Assembly (NCBI RefSeq): GCF_900111675.1
Contig: NZ_FOHO01000010.1
Location: forward strand, 1 to 64,000
Length of the DNA: 64,000 nt
DNA from: Paracoccus homiensis
GTDB lineage: Bacteria > Pseudomonadota > Alphaproteobacteria > Rhodobacterales > Rhodobacteraceae
Direction: 5' to 3'
Shown here piece by piece: positions 44,855-54,641 of the stretch. Numbering within the stretch: the stretch's first letter is position 1; the number at the start of each line of letters is the position of its first letter. The notes beneath the pieces are model-generated. The model did not search any database and was not told the origin of the DNA. It was given only the letters and a program-made list of their open reading frames with translations. Made by a program: the position numbers and the translations under genes.

Positions 44855-45756
44855 CCCGCGCTAACCTTTTCGCGATGGAACACATAGACGCCCGATCCCA
44901 GAATGATCGCGGTCCCCAGCCATGTGATCGCATCTGGAAATTCCGAAAACAGCAAAAGCCCGACAAGGGTCGCGCCGACGATTTCCAGATATTGCAACGG
45001 GGCCAGCAGGCTGGCCTCGGCCTTGCTGAAGGCAAAGGTGATCAACAGGAAGGTCAGCGCCGCCAGAACCCCCGCAAAGGCGACCAGCCCCCAGACCCAT
45101 CCCTCGGCCTGGGTCAGCGCCGCAGGCTGACGTCCCAGCAATGCCCCCGCGCCGCTTGCCAGAAGGAACCCCATCGCCGCAAAGAATGTGGCTCCGATCT
45201 GCAAGGCCAGCGGCGAACGGCTGCGCGTGGCACGCCGCAGGATGATCATGTTCAGCGCATAGGCCAGCGCCGCCAGAAACGGAAACAGCGCCACCGGCCC
45301 GAATACCGCGAAATTCGGACGGATCACGATCAGCGCCCCGATCATCCCGACCGCGACCGCCGCAAACCGGCGCGGTCCCGGACGTTCACCCAGAAGCGGC
45401 CAGGACAGAAGGGTCAGCAATAAGGGCTCGACAAAGAAGATCGCGATGGCGGTTGCGATCGGCATGACCGCGAAGGCGCTGACAAGGCTAAGCATGACGA
45501 TCGCCAGACAGGCGCCCGAGGCAGCTGCCGCGCCTGAAAAGATCCCGCCTCGCAGCCGTTTGCGGTAAAGGATTGCGATCGGCAGAAAGAACAGCGCCTG
45601 CGCGGTGGTCCGCCAGACCGACACATCGAAGGGCGAAGCAACCGTCGTCAGGATCTTCGAGACCGCGTCGCCGATGGGCAACATCCCCATTGCCGCGATC
45701 ATGGCGATCATGCCCAAGCGCATTTGCGGGTCAGGGCGGTCGATGGCATCTGTCAT
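44851..45756 (-). CDS. EamA/DMT-family transporter
   Basis: A 301-residue permease with ten predicted helices in two EamA repeats (SVWRTTAQALFFLP and LLAPLQYLEIVGATLVGLLLF). Substrate unknown; such proteins usually export metabolites. AGGAGG lies five bases before the ATG at 45756. Confidence 0.85.
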   Translation of the reverse strand: MTDAIDRPDPQMRLGMIAMIAAMGMLPIGDAVSKILTTVASPFDVSVWRTTAQALFFLPIAILYRKRLRGGIFSGAAAASGACLAIVMLSLVSAFAVMPIATAIAIFFVEPLLLTLLSWPLLGERPGPRRFAAVAVGMIGALIVIRPNFAVFGPVALFPFLAALAYALNMIILRRATRSRSPLALQIGATFFAAMGFLLASGAGALLGRQPAALTQAEGWVWGLVAFAGVLAALTFLLITFAFSKAEASLLAPLQYLEIVGATLVGLLLFSEFPDAITWLGTAIILGSGVYVFHREKVSAG

Positions 45757-45848
45757 GGGCACCTCCTGCACCGGCGCTATCACGCTTTGCGACCGGCGTC
45801 AGGGGGATGTGAAACGGCCCGCGACATTTGCGCGGGCCATTCGGATTC

Positions 45849-46121
45849 TCAGTTCTGCGTGGCGGTCGAGGCCCCGCCTGTCGGCACCTCGATATTGATT
45901 TCCAGACTGGACAGGTCATCGCCACGTTCCAGACGGATATCAACGGCATCATCGGCCACCTTCAGGTGGCGGCGGACGACCTCCAGGATTTCCTTCTGCA
46001 GGATCGGCAGATATTCCGGGCTGGAACCACTGCCGCGTTCATGGGCCAGAAGGATCTGCAATCGCTCTTTCGCGGTCTGGGCGCTGTTGGCCTTGCGGGG
46101 ACGAAACGAGAATCCGAACAT
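45849..46121 (-). CDS. minE: Cell division topological specificity factor MinE
   Basis: A 90-residue MinE with the MinD-binding segment SAQTAKERLQILLAHER and a C-terminal dimerisation region. It drives MinD release from the membrane so that division occurs at mid-cell. The start at 46121 follows the minD stop by two bases. Confidence 0.93.
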   Translation of the reverse strand: MFGFSFRPRKANSAQTAKERLQILLAHERGSGSSPEYLPILQKEILEVVRRHLKVADDAVDIRLERGDDLSSLEINIEVPTGGASTATQN

Positions 46122-46123
46122 GG

Positions 46124-46942
46124 TCAGGCCGTCCGCCCCATCAGGCGCTGCCACAGGCCGCGACGCTCGCCCACATCCATGCGGATCTCGATCTGTTCGC
46201 CCAGCAGGCGGCCGACGGCCTCGGTATAGGCTTTGCCGGCGGCGGATTTGTCATCCATCACCACGGGCATGCCCACGTTCGAGGCTTTCAGCACGGTCTG
46301 GCTTTCGGGAATGATGCCCAGCAGCGGGATGGCCAGAATGTCCAGCACGTCCTCGACGCTCATCATCTCGCCGCTAGCGCTGCGACGGTTGTCGAACCGG
46401 GTCAGCAGCAGATGCGCACGAATGGCCGAGCCGTCGCCGCGTTCAGCGATATGGGTCTTGCTGTTCAGCAGGCCCAGAACCCGGTCGCTGTCACGGACCG
46501 AGGACACTTCGGGATTGGTGACCACGATGGCCTCGTCGGCGAAATACATCGCCAGATGCGCGCCGCGTTCGATCCCGGCCGGACTGTCGCAGACGATATA
46601 GTCGAATTCCTCGCGCAGTTCGTCCAGAACCTGCTTGACGCCTTCCTTGGTCAGCGCGTCCTTGTCGCGGGTCTGCGAAGTCGGCAGCACAGACAGCGTG
46701 TCGATCCGCTTGTCCTTGATCAGCGCCTGCTTCAGCTTGGCATCGCCCTGAATGACATTGATGAAATCGAACACGACCCGGCGCTCGCAGCCCATGATCA
46801 TGTCCAGATTGCGCAGACCCACGTCGAAATCGATCACGCATGTCTTGTGACCGCGCATGGCAAGCCCGGCGCTGACGGCGGCGGCCGAGGTGGTCTTGCC
46901 CACGCCGCCCTTGCCCGAAGTGACTACGATGACCTTGCTCAC
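46124..46942 (-). CDS. minD: Septum site-determining ATPase MinD
   Basis: A 272-residue ParA/MinD ATPase with the deviant Walker A SGKGGVGKTTS at the N terminus, DFDVGLRNLDMIMG and a C-terminal amphipathic stretch near LGEQIEIRMD that would bind the membrane. It starts with GTG at 46942. Confidence 0.95.
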   Translation of the reverse strand: MSKVIVVTSGKGGVGKTTSAAAVSAGLAMRGHKTCVIDFDVGLRNLDMIMGCERRVVFDFINVIQGDAKLKQALIKDKRIDTLSVLPTSQTRDKDALTKEGVKQVLDELREEFDYIVCDSPAGIERGAHLAMYFADEAIVVTNPEVSSVRDSDRVLGLLNSKTHIAERGDGSAIRAHLLLTRFDNRRSASGEMMSVEDVLDILAIPLLGIIPESQTVLKASNVGMPVVMDDKSAAGKAYTEAVGRLLGEQIEIRMDVGERRGLWQRLMGRTA

Positions 46943-46966
46943 GAACCCATCCCCTTCGATCAGGTT

Positions 46967-47719
46967 TCAACCGATTGCTTCGATACGCAGGACGTCGTCC
47001 TGCAAATATGCCTGCACGTTCTTCTTGCGCATGTCCGCGGGCAGATCGTCACTGGTCCGGTAAAGACCGGCGATCGCCAGCAGTTCGGCATCAAGGCTGT
47101 GACAGAAGATGCGGGCGTTGTGATCGCCATTCACCCCCGCCATCGCCCGGCCACGCAGCGTGCCATAGACGTGAATATTTCCCGAGGCGATCAGCTCGGC
47201 CCCCGAGCTGACCGGCCCGACCACGACCAGATCACCGCGGTCGGCAAAGATGGTCTGGCCCGAACGGACCGGTTCGGTAATCAGCCGCGACGCGGGTTCT
47301 GGCGCCTTCTGGGCCGGCGTCTCGGCCTGGGCGCGCGGCGGGCGCTGACGGTCCAGCGGCTTGTCCTTGCCGCCGCTCATCGGGATCAGGCCCGCGCCAC
47401 GCGCGGCCTGCATCTGCTGATCGGTGCCGTGCTGGATGCCGAACACCAGCAGGTTGCGCGACCGCATCTGTGCGACCAGCAGGCCCATTTCCTCGGAGCT
47501 GCCGAATCCGGCAGCGTTCTGCAGGTCCAGAACGATGGGTGCGCTGTCGAAGAACTGCGGCGTCTGCCCGATCTGGGTGTCCAGCGCCTGATAGAAAGCC
47601 GCGTCGGCGGGACCGGTCAAATGCACTGCGACGGCGGTGAAGAATCGACCGCGGATCTCGAATGGCTTGAGGGTCGTGACCCTTTTTGCCGGGTTTTGTT
47701 GCACTTGCTGTGACTGCAC
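46967..47719 (-). CDS. minC: Septum site-determining protein MinC
   Basis: A 250-residue inhibitor of FtsZ assembly. An N-terminal domain and a proline/alanine-rich linker (about 125-150) lead into the C-terminal beta-helix ([22 protein letters not shown] and [13 protein letters not shown]). It starts with GTG at 47719 and leads the minCDE operon. Confidence 0.93.
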   Translation of the reverse strand: MQSQQVQQNPAKRVTTLKPFEIRGRFFTAVAVHLTGPADAAFYQALDTQIGQTPQFFDSAPIVLDLQNAAGFGSSEEMGLLVAQMRSRNLLVFGIQHGTDQQMQAARGAGLIPMSGGKDKPLDRQRPPRAQAETPAQKAPEPASRLITEPVRSGQTIFADRGDLVVVGPVSSGAELIASGNIHVYGTLRGRAMAGVNGDHNARIFCHSLDAELLAIAGLYRTSDDLPADMRKKNVQAYLQDDVLRIEAIG

Positions 47720-47973
47720 GCCTGCCTGCCTGCTTCTTGTTCGTCCGGGACTTTGCCGGGCGCCCTTTGTTTTCCGACTCCCTAAGCGTTTCGCGCGCTC
47801 AGGTCCACGCCTATTGGGTCAATTTTCCGATGTCGGCAAGGAAGCGCCGGTGATTTTCTGGCCGATCCGCGCAGAAATCGGGCAGGCCGTTCGGATGATA
47901 GACAGAACGGTTCATCCCGCTTAGGGTGTATGAAGGTGTCTGGTTACCGTGTTGCAGTTCGGGTCATGTCAGG

Positions 47974-49476
47974 ATGAACAAACAGGTTCATGGCGACAGC
48001 TTTCTTGCCTTTCGCGAGGCCCCTGACCCGCGCATGTATGTCGAGGCCGCGACCCATCGCGATGCGCTGACCCACCTGATCCGTGCCGCCGAACGGGCGC
48101 GCGGGGTGACACTGCTGACCGGTCGGGCGGGGACCGGCAAGACACTGCTTCTGCGTGTATTGGCGACGCGGCTTGGCCGCGACCGGCTGCTGACGCTTGG
48201 CCAGAACGGCGCCGATGGTTCAGATCCCCTGCGCTGGATCCTGTCGCTGACCGGCCATGCCACAGCCGCTGACGACACCGACCTGACGGCCCGTGCGATG
48301 GCGGCGATAGGGCAAAGGTTGCTGGTCGTGGACGAGGCGCAACGACTTGACGACCTCGATCTGGATCAGTTGCGACAACTGGCCGACGGTCCGAACGCCG
48401 TCCCGATCATCCTTGCCGGGCTACCCGATCTGCCTGGAAGGCTGGCCGCGCCATCATGTGCCGGATTTCGCGCATTGATTACCGATCGCAGCGTGCTGGA
48501 ACCGCTGAGCGCGACGGAAACCGAAACCTATCTTGCCCATCGTCTTGTAAAAGGCGAGGGCAACCCCGGCTTCGATCAGGCGGCGGCCGCACTGATCCAC
48601 AGATCTGCCGCAGGCATTCCGCGCCGTATCAACCAGATCGCCCAGCAGGCCATTTTCGAGGCGCTGACAGAAGGCCGAACCCGGATCGACGCCGCGTTTC
48701 TTGATCGCTGCATCCGGACCCCGTTCTGTCTGTCCCCGCCAAGACCCGCGCGGCCTGCCGACAGCCCCGCCGCATCCGAACCCGCGCCAGCACCCCGGCC
48801 ACGCTCAGCACCGCCGCCCGCCAGACCCCCGAGACGCCTTGCACGACCCGCCGCCCTTGTGGTGCTACTGGCCATCGGCACCGGGGCCTATTTCGGGCTG
48901 TCGTCCCCTTCGCCCGAAGCGCCCCTGCCCTTCACGGCACCGCCCGTCGGCATCGTCCCTGCCGCGGATGCCGCGACCCTGATGGAACGGGCATTGGCAG
49001 CCGAGACAAGCGCCCCGACGCAAGCCGCGTTGCTGTATGAAAGCGCCGCGCTGCTGGGCGACGACCGCGCGGCCTATTTTGTCGGGCAACTTCATGAAAC
49101 CGGGCTTGGGGTGCCGATGGATCTGACGCGGGCGCGGGCCTGGTATCAGCAGGCTGCCGGGGTGGGCGGCGCGCAGCGACGGCTGTCGGCCCTGCCCCAG
49201 GCCGACCCGGTCGCCACACCCTCGGCAGCAACGGTCGTGCAGCAAAGCCTTTATCCGGATGGCCGGTTGCAACTGCATTGGCAGGCGTCCGCCGCGCGTT
49301 TCGTCGTCGAATATGTGATGGCCGGCCAGCCCGACACCGTCCTGCGCCATGAGACCGATCTGTCCGCCGCGCTGTTGCCGGGGCCGATCAGCCGCTGGCG
49401 CATCCTGTCGCAAGGCCCCGATGGAACCACCGTCGCCGCGACTGGGTGGAGCGCCGCCGCCCCACCCCCGCGATGA
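47974..49476 (+). CDS. ExeA-like AAA ATPase with membrane anchor and Sel1-like domain
   Basis: A 500-residue protein. Residues 1-250 are an AAA ATPase of the ExeA/GspA type (Walker A GRAGTGKT at 50-57, Walker B LLVVDEAQ at 116-123, GIPRRINQIAQQAIFEAL sensor region). A proline-rich linker (255-290) leads to one transmembrane helix (about 291-309). The outside part carries a Sel1-like repeat (ALLYESAALLGDDRAAYFVGQLHETG, about 352-380, with DLTRARAWYQQAA) and an unassigned beta-rich end. The start is the ATG at 47974 after TCAGG. ExeA-type ATPases help envelope complexes cross peptidoglycan; the partner here is unknown. Confidence 0.7.
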   Translation: MNKQVHGDSFLAFREAPDPRMYVEAATHRDALTHLIRAAERARGVTLLTGRAGTGKTLLLRVLATRLGRDRLLTLGQNGADGSDPLRWILSLTGHATAADDTDLTARAMAAIGQRLLVVDEAQRLDDLDLDQLRQLADGPNAVPIILAGLPDLPGRLAAPSCAGFRALITDRSVLEPLSATETETYLAHRLVKGEGNPGFDQAAAALIHRSAAGIPRRINQIAQQAIFEALTEGRTRIDAAFLDRCIRTPFCLSPPRPARPADSPAASEPAPAPRPRSAPPPARPPRRLARPAALVVLLAIGTGAYFGLSSPSPEAPLPFTAPPVGIVPAADAATLMERALAAETSAPTQAALLYESAALLGDDRAAYFVGQLHETGLGVPMDLTRARAWYQQAAGVGGAQRRLSALPQADPVATPSAATVVQQSLYPDGRLQLHWQASAARFVVEYVMAGQPDTVLRHETDLSAALLPGPISRWRILSQGPDGTTVAATGWSAAAPPPR

Positions 49477-50526
49477 TCAGCACCCCATCACGGCACAGAT
49501 GCTGCGGCGATATGCGGCATTCGCATCGCTTTCGCTGTCGCTGACGGCGGGCACAGGCGCGGTGCAGTTGATCTCATATCCCGGATCGATACCGCGATTG
49601 ACGCAGGCACCGATATCCCAGCCGGGCGGGATCGCGGACAGATCGACCGATTTCCATTTGGGGTGGCCGGTCTCGCGCAGATCCTCCAGCTTGGTCAGGA
49701 TCAGGCCCGACAGATCGGACACCGCATCGCAACTGGCGCGGTGATAGGCGTTGCGGCGCATTTCATATTCATAGGTCATCAGCACGGCCTTGACCGCGAC
49801 CAGACCAACCGGCTGTGTCTGGAAGTCATAGGTGCCGGCCGGGATCTCGCCAGGGGTGTAGACGGTGCGCAGCGTGTCATTGTTGATGGGCAGCAGGTGG
49901 AACCGCTCGCCATCAATATCGCCATCCGCGAACAGCGAAGCCGGGGCACCGGCCACATAGAAGAACGCGTCCAGCTGTCCGGCCTTCAACTGCTGCAAAC
50001 CCTCGGCCGGGCTGATCTGCAGCTTTTCGGCAGGCTCGATCCCGGCCAGAGACAGCATCAGCGAGGCGGTCAGAAAGGTGCCGCTGTTCTCGACCCCGAT
50101 CGCGACCCGCTTGCCCGCCAGATCGTTGAAGCTGGCGATGTCGCGGCTGCCAAGGATGTGCACCTCTTCGTCGTAAAGCGGAAAGGCAATGCGAACCCCG
50201 GTGATCGCGCGGGCGACGGCGGGGTCTTCACTTGCAAAGGTCTGCATATATTCCAGAACGTCGCTTTGAACGATGCCGAACTGCGTATTGGGCCGCTGCC
50301 GCACGCCAAGAAAATTTTCCAGAGAGCCGGCGGATTCGACCACCTCGACCTGCTGCCCGCACTGGGCCATCAGCGTCTGCATGTCGCGACCGAACTGAAT
50401 ATAGGTCCCGGTGGGCGATCCGGTCATGATGCTGACCCCGGTATCCTGTGCCGTGGCGGGCTGGGTCATGGCGGCGGCGAACCCCGCCACAAGGACCAGA
50501 CGTCGCGCAAGTTTCAAAACAGTCAT
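49477..50526 (-). CDS. Orphan TAXI-family solute-binding protein
   Basis: A 349-residue exported binding protein of the TRAP-associated extracytoplasmic immunogenic (TAXI) family. The signal peptide ends near ATAQ (about residue 27); SIMTGSPTGTYIQFGRDM and GIVQSDVLEYMQ are family motifs. No TRAP membrane subunits are nearby. It ends in a cysteine (VMGC). It follows the coiled-coil gene by 31 bases and abuts the convergent ATPase gene, whose stop codon is directly adjacent. The start ATG at 50526 is chosen over one six codons upstream because it directly precedes the signal sequence. Confidence 0.8.
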   Translation of the reverse strand: MTVLKLARRLVLVAGFAAAMTQPATAQDTGVSIMTGSPTGTYIQFGRDMQTLMAQCGQQVEVVESAGSLENFLGVRQRPNTQFGIVQSDVLEYMQTFASEDPAVARAITGVRIAFPLYDEEVHILGSRDIASFNDLAGKRVAIGVENSGTFLTASLMLSLAGIEPAEKLQISPAEGLQQLKAGQLDAFFYVAGAPASLFADGDIDGERFHLLPINNDTLRTVYTPGEIPAGTYDFQTQPVGLVAVKAVLMTYEYEMRRNAYHRASCDAVSDLSGLILTKLEDLRETGHPKWKSVDLSAIPPGWDIGACVNRGIDPGYEINCTAPVPAVSDSESDANAAYRRSICAVMGC

Positions 50527-50557
50527 GGCGCTTTCCCCTTCCATGTCGCGATACTCG

Positions 50558-52210
50558 TTAACAGCCGTCCAGCCGCGACAGCAGGACCAGCAAAGTTTGG
50601 CGATTGATCGGCGACTGCACTTGCGACAGCGCCTGTGCGGCGCAGGCCCCCTCGATTAGCGATTGCCGCAACTGGCCGCGCCGCGCCGGATCGTCGGGCA
50701 GGCCGGGGGCAAGCGACATTGCGGCATCGACCGCGGCGGCCGCGCGCCCCGCCGGGCCATTGGGCGCGGCCGACGCGGGGTCTGGCGTGGCGGCAGCGGC
50801 CTGTTCCTGCGCCGCGGCCAGTTCATCCTGCACCTGCTGCAACGCCTCGCGATCCTGGGTCAGACGGGTCGCAATCTGTTCGGCGTCGGCAATTTCGGCG
50901 CGCAGGCTGTCGCGGCTTTCGGCCAGCCCCGTCAATTCGCCCCGAATCGCCTGCGCCTGCTTGCGCAGATCTTCCGCCTGCGCCTGTTCTTCCGCCACCG
51001 CCGCACGAGCACCTTCCAGTTCATCGCGCAGCGCCGCTGACTGCGCCTGAAGATCGCTCAGATCACCCTGCTGCGCGGCGATCTTTTCTGACAGATCGGC
51101 GCTTTCGGCCGTTTGCGCCTCGGACGCCGCAATCTGCGCCTGCAGCGCCTCGCGCGCTTGGCCCAGTTGGGTCATGTTGGCGTTCAACGCCTCGAACTCG
51201 GCCTGTTTCGCGGTCAGCGACTGTTCCAGCTCGGCCAGCTGCCCGGCACGGTCCCGCAGCTGATCCCGCTCATCAGCGACCTGCTGCAACTGTGCCTGCG
51301 CCTCGGCAAGTTCGGACTGGGCGGCGGTCAATGCCTTGTTTTCGCTTTGAACCTGCGCGGCAATCTGATCCTTCAGTGTCGTCAGTTCAGTCTTGGCGTC
51401 CTCGATCAGGGCGGTGATCTCGTCAAGCTGGGCTTTGGCCTGATCGCGTTCTTCAAGCGCCGCCGTGGCCTGTGCCTGTGCATCCCGCTGTTGGGCGTTC
51501 AGGTCCTTCAGGCGCGCTTCGGCATCGGCAAGCCCGGTCTGCGCGGTATCCACATCCGACAATTGCCCGCGCAGCGCCTCGGCCTCGGCGGTTGCGCTGT
51601 CCAGCTGCGCCTGAAGATCGGCGATCCTGTCCTGCGCCGTGGTCAGGCTTGCCTGATCTTCTTGATCCTGCGCTGCCATCTGGTCGCGCAGCTGCGCCAG
51701 CTCCTGTTCGGCGGCGGCCACCTTGGCCTCGGCGGCTTCGGCGCGGTCCTGCGCCTGGGCCAGTTCAGCCGCGCCGCTGGACACCTGCTGTTCCAGATCC
51801 GTCGTCTGGGCGGTCAGCTGTTCGAAATTTGCCTGTGTCGCCTCGGCCGCGGCGGCAGCCTGCGCCAGCCGGTCCCGTTCCGCCGTCAGGTCGGACAGGT
51901 CCTGACGCAGCGCGGCAAGTTCGGCTTCGGCGGCGGCGGTCTGTTCGGCATCGGCCTGATCTTCGGCGGCGCGGTCACGTTCGATCTGGGCCGCGACGGC
52001 GTCGGCCTCTTGGCGCAGCGCGTCCAGCCGGGCCTGCGCCTCGACCGTCTGCGCCTCTAGCTGGGCGGCTTCATCTTCCATCGTGACGATGATCTGCCGC
52101 AAGGCCTGTGCGCGCTGCTCATCCTGTGATTGAGCGACGGCGAACAGGGGAAAACCACTTAGCAGCCCGGCCAATACGGCAGCCCGGGCCTTCGTTCCAC
52201 AAAAGCGCAC
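50558..52210 (-). CDS. Exported long coiled-coil protein
   Basis: A 550-residue protein with a signal peptide (about residues 1-26, cleavage after VAQ), then roughly 450 residues of Ala/Gln/Glu-rich heptad coiled coil, and a globular C-terminal tail of about 60 residues that contains two cysteines (GACAAQ and the terminal DGC). The GTG start at 52210 has GGAGG seven bases upstream. I recognise no named family; periplasmic coiled coils of this length act as spacers or scaffolds. It is probably co-transcribed with the TAXI protein gene. Confidence 0.7.
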   Translation of the reverse strand: MRFCGTKARAAVLAGLLSGFPLFAVAQSQDEQRAQALRQIIVTMEDEAAQLEAQTVEAQARLDALRQEADAVAAQIERDRAAEDQADAEQTAAAEAELAALRQDLSDLTAERDRLAQAAAAAEATQANFEQLTAQTTDLEQQVSSGAAELAQAQDRAEAAEAKVAAAEQELAQLRDQMAAQDQEDQASLTTAQDRIADLQAQLDSATAEAEALRGQLSDVDTAQTGLADAEARLKDLNAQQRDAQAQATAALEERDQAKAQLDEITALIEDAKTELTTLKDQIAAQVQSENKALTAAQSELAEAQAQLQQVADERDQLRDRAGQLAELEQSLTAKQAEFEALNANMTQLGQAREALQAQIAASEAQTAESADLSEKIAAQQGDLSDLQAQSAALRDELEGARAAVAEEQAQAEDLRKQAQAIRGELTGLAESRDSLRAEIADAEQIATRLTQDREALQQVQDELAAAQEQAAAATPDPASAAPNGPAGRAAAAVDAAMSLAPGLPDDPARRGQLRQSLIEGACAAQALSQVQSPINRQTLLVLLSRLDGC

Positions 52211-52400
52211 CAGTAAACCTCCGTAACTGCTTTGATCATGAAGGACGGTGACGTTATGTCAACTTCTTAGTTCACTTTCATGCGATCAAACCCCGCCGGA
52301 TACGTGTGGGGTCCGCACCTGTTTGGCGCTTGTGAAGGCCGGGGCGGGCTGGCAAATTCGCGCAGCCGATTACACCCATCCGGACAACGAGGCCGCACAG

Positions 52401-52892
52401 ATGCAAGACATGTTCCCGACCAACGCGCCGCAGATCCGGATGGAATCGCCGTTGTCGGACGATCTGGACCAGATTTTTGCCAGCCATGTCGCCGCCATGC
52501 ATGCCGATACCCCGCCGGAATCGATCCACATGATGCCGCGCACGGATCTGGTGTCGGACCGGATCGCCTTCTTCGTGCTGCGCGTCGATGGTCAGCCCGC
52601 GGGCATGGCGGCATTGAAGCTGTTGGATGCGGGCCACGCGGAACTGAAGTCCATGCATGTCCTGGCCAGCTATCGGGGGCAGGGTCTGTCAGGCGCGCTG
52701 TTGCGGCATCTGCTGGACCATGCAGCCGCGCATCACATCGGGCGGCTGTCACTGGAGACCGGCATACAGCCGACCTTCATCGCCGCCCGGGGGCTGTACA
52801 GAAAGGCGGGCTTTGTCGAATGCCCGCCCTTCGGCGATTACAGGCCCGACCCCAACAGCGTGTTCATGACGATCGAACTGCCGGCACCCTGA
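52401..52892 (+). CDS. GNAT-family N-acetyltransferase
   Basis: A 163-residue acetyltransferase with the acetyl-CoA motif RGQGLSGALLRHLLDHA and a C-terminal FIAARGLYRKAGFVECPPFGDY. The substrate is unknown. The ATG at 52401 is preferred, though the ribosome binding site is weak and the open frame continues upstream. The roughly 190-base gap before it toward the divergent coiled-coil gene has no other evident gene. Confidence 0.82.
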   Translation: MQDMFPTNAPQIRMESPLSDDLDQIFASHVAAMHADTPPESIHMMPRTDLVSDRIAFFVLRVDGQPAGMAALKLLDAGHAELKSMHVLASYRGQGLSGALLRHLLDHAAAHHIGRLSLETGIQPTFIAARGLYRKAGFVECPPFGDYRPDPNSVFMTIELPAP

Positions 52893-52901
52893 CGGCCCGC
52901 G

Positions 52902-54623
52902 CTACACGGCGCGGACCTGGCTGGGATGGGCAAGTGCATGCCAGGCATCGTATTGCGACAGGTAGACATGGCCGTTCAGCCCATCGATCAGGTGGGATCG
53001 GCGCAGCTTGTCCATGACCGGGCCCTTCACCTCGGACAGATGCAGGCCGACACCCATGTCCCGCAGACGGTGGTTGATCGCCTCCAGGCTTTCCAGCGCC
53101 GAGAAATCGACCTCGTTCACCGCCGAAAACATCAGCACGACATTGCGGATCGCGCAGCCTTCGGTCACGCGCTTCTGGATCAGGTCCTCCAGAAATCGGG
53201 CATTCACGAAATACAGGCTTTCATCCACGCGCAGGGTCAACAGCGTGCCGTCGGTCTGCACATCGTGGCGGTCGATATTGCGGAAATGCTGGGTGCCGGG
53301 GACAAGGCCGACCTCGGCGACATGCGGGCGCGAGGTTTTGTAAAGATGCAGCAGCACCGAAATGCCCACGCCCGACGCCACGCCGATCTCGACCCCCAGA
53401 CCCAGCGTCAGCAGGATCGTCGCGGCGACGGCGGTGAAATCGGCACGCGAATAGCGCCATGTCTTTTGCAGGATCGAAAGATCGACAAGGCTTAGCACCG
53501 CGACGATGATCGTTGCCGCCAGCGTGGCATTGGGCAGGTAATAGACCAGCGGCGTCAACGCGATGGCTGCCACGGCCAGCCCGATGGCGGTAAAGGCACC
53601 TGCGGCCGGGGTTTCGGCACCCGCGTCGAAATTCACCACCGACCGCGCAAACCCTCCGGTCACAGGATAGCCGCCGGTCAGCGCGGCGCCCAGATTGGCC
53701 GCGCCCAGACCGATCAGTTCCTGATCCGGGTCGATCCGTTGCCGCCGCTTGGCCGCCAGGGTCTGCGCGACGGAAACGGATTCCACGAAGCCGATGACCG
53801 AAATCAGGATGGCAGGCAGCAACAGTGCCCGCCACAGATCCGGCGAAAGCCCCGGCAAGGTCAGTGGCGGCAGGCCCTGCGGAACGTCGCCCACGATGCG
53901 CACGCCCCGTGCCTGCAGATCGAGTGCCCAGACGGCAAGGGTCGATACCACCACCGCCGCGACCGGCCCCGCCTTGGTCAGGATATCGGCCAACAGCGGC
54001 GGCACACCCAGCCGCGCCAGCGTCGACCGCAACCGCCGCCGCGCCCAGAACAGGAACCCGGTCGCGGCACCCCCGATGACCAGCGTCGGCAGGTTCACCT
54101 GATCCAGATGCGCAATGACCAGGCCCAGCATCTGCGGCAGGTTGTGCCCACCGGCTTCGACGCCAAGGATATGTTTCAGCTGGCTGACCGCGATCAGGAC
54201 ACCCGATGCGGTGATGAACCCCGCGATAACCGGATGGCTGAGGAAATTCGCCAGGAACCCCAGGCGCAGCACCCCCATCAGGATCAGGAAGCCGCCCGAC
54301 AGGAAAGCCAGCGTCAGCGCCGCGACCGCATATCCGGCGGTGCCCTGCTGCGCCACCTGACCCACTGCCGAGGCCGTCAGCAGCGACACCACCGCCACCG
54401 GCCCCACGGCCAGCGACCGGCTGGTCCCGAACACCGCATAAAGCAGGATCGGCGCGATCGAAGCATAGATCCCGGCCTCGGGCGGCAATCCCGCCAGCAG
54501 CGCATAGGCCAGCGATTGCGGAATCAGCATGATCGTGACGATCAGCGCGGCGATCAGATCATTTGACAGGGTCGCGCGGTCATACCCGCGCCCCCAGTCG
54601 AGAATGGGAAAATACTGGCGCAA
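52902..54623 (-). CDS. SulP-family anion transporter with STAS domain
   Basis: A 573-residue inner-membrane transporter: 12 or so helices with the SulP motif AALIVTIMLIPQSLAYALLAGLPPEAGIYAS (residues about 26-55) and GGYPVTGGFARSVVN, then a C-terminal STAS domain (about 440-560). It probably moves sulfate, sulfite or bicarbonate. No ATG is available; TTG at 54623 has AGGAAGG seven bases upstream. It follows the sulfide-oxidation genes by 18 bases, so export or exchange of the sulfur product is likely. Confidence 0.88.
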   Translation of the reverse strand: MRQYFPILDWGRGYDRATLSNDLIAALIVTIMLIPQSLAYALLAGLPPEAGIYASIAPILLYAVFGTSRSLAVGPVAVVSLLTASAVGQVAQQGTAGYAVAALTLAFLSGGFLILMGVLRLGFLANFLSHPVIAGFITASGVLIAVSQLKHILGVEAGGHNLPQMLGLVIAHLDQVNLPTLVIGGAATGFLFWARRRLRSTLARLGVPPLLADILTKAGPVAAVVVSTLAVWALDLQARGVRIVGDVPQGLPPLTLPGLSPDLWRALLLPAILISVIGFVESVSVAQTLAAKRRQRIDPDQELIGLGAANLGAALTGGYPVTGGFARSVVNFDAGAETPAAGAFTAIGLAVAAIALTPLVYYLPNATLAATIIVAVLSLVDLSILQKTWRYSRADFTAVAATILLTLGLGVEIGVASGVGISVLLHLYKTSRPHVAEVGLVPGTQHFRNIDRHDVQTDGTLLTLRVDESLYFVNARFLEDLIQKRVTEGCAIRNVVLMFSAVNEVDFSALESLEAINHRLRDMGVGLHLSEVKGPVMDKLRRSHLIDGLNGHVYLSQYDAWHALAHPSQVRAV

Positions 54624-54641
54624 AGCGGGGCCTTCCTGCCT

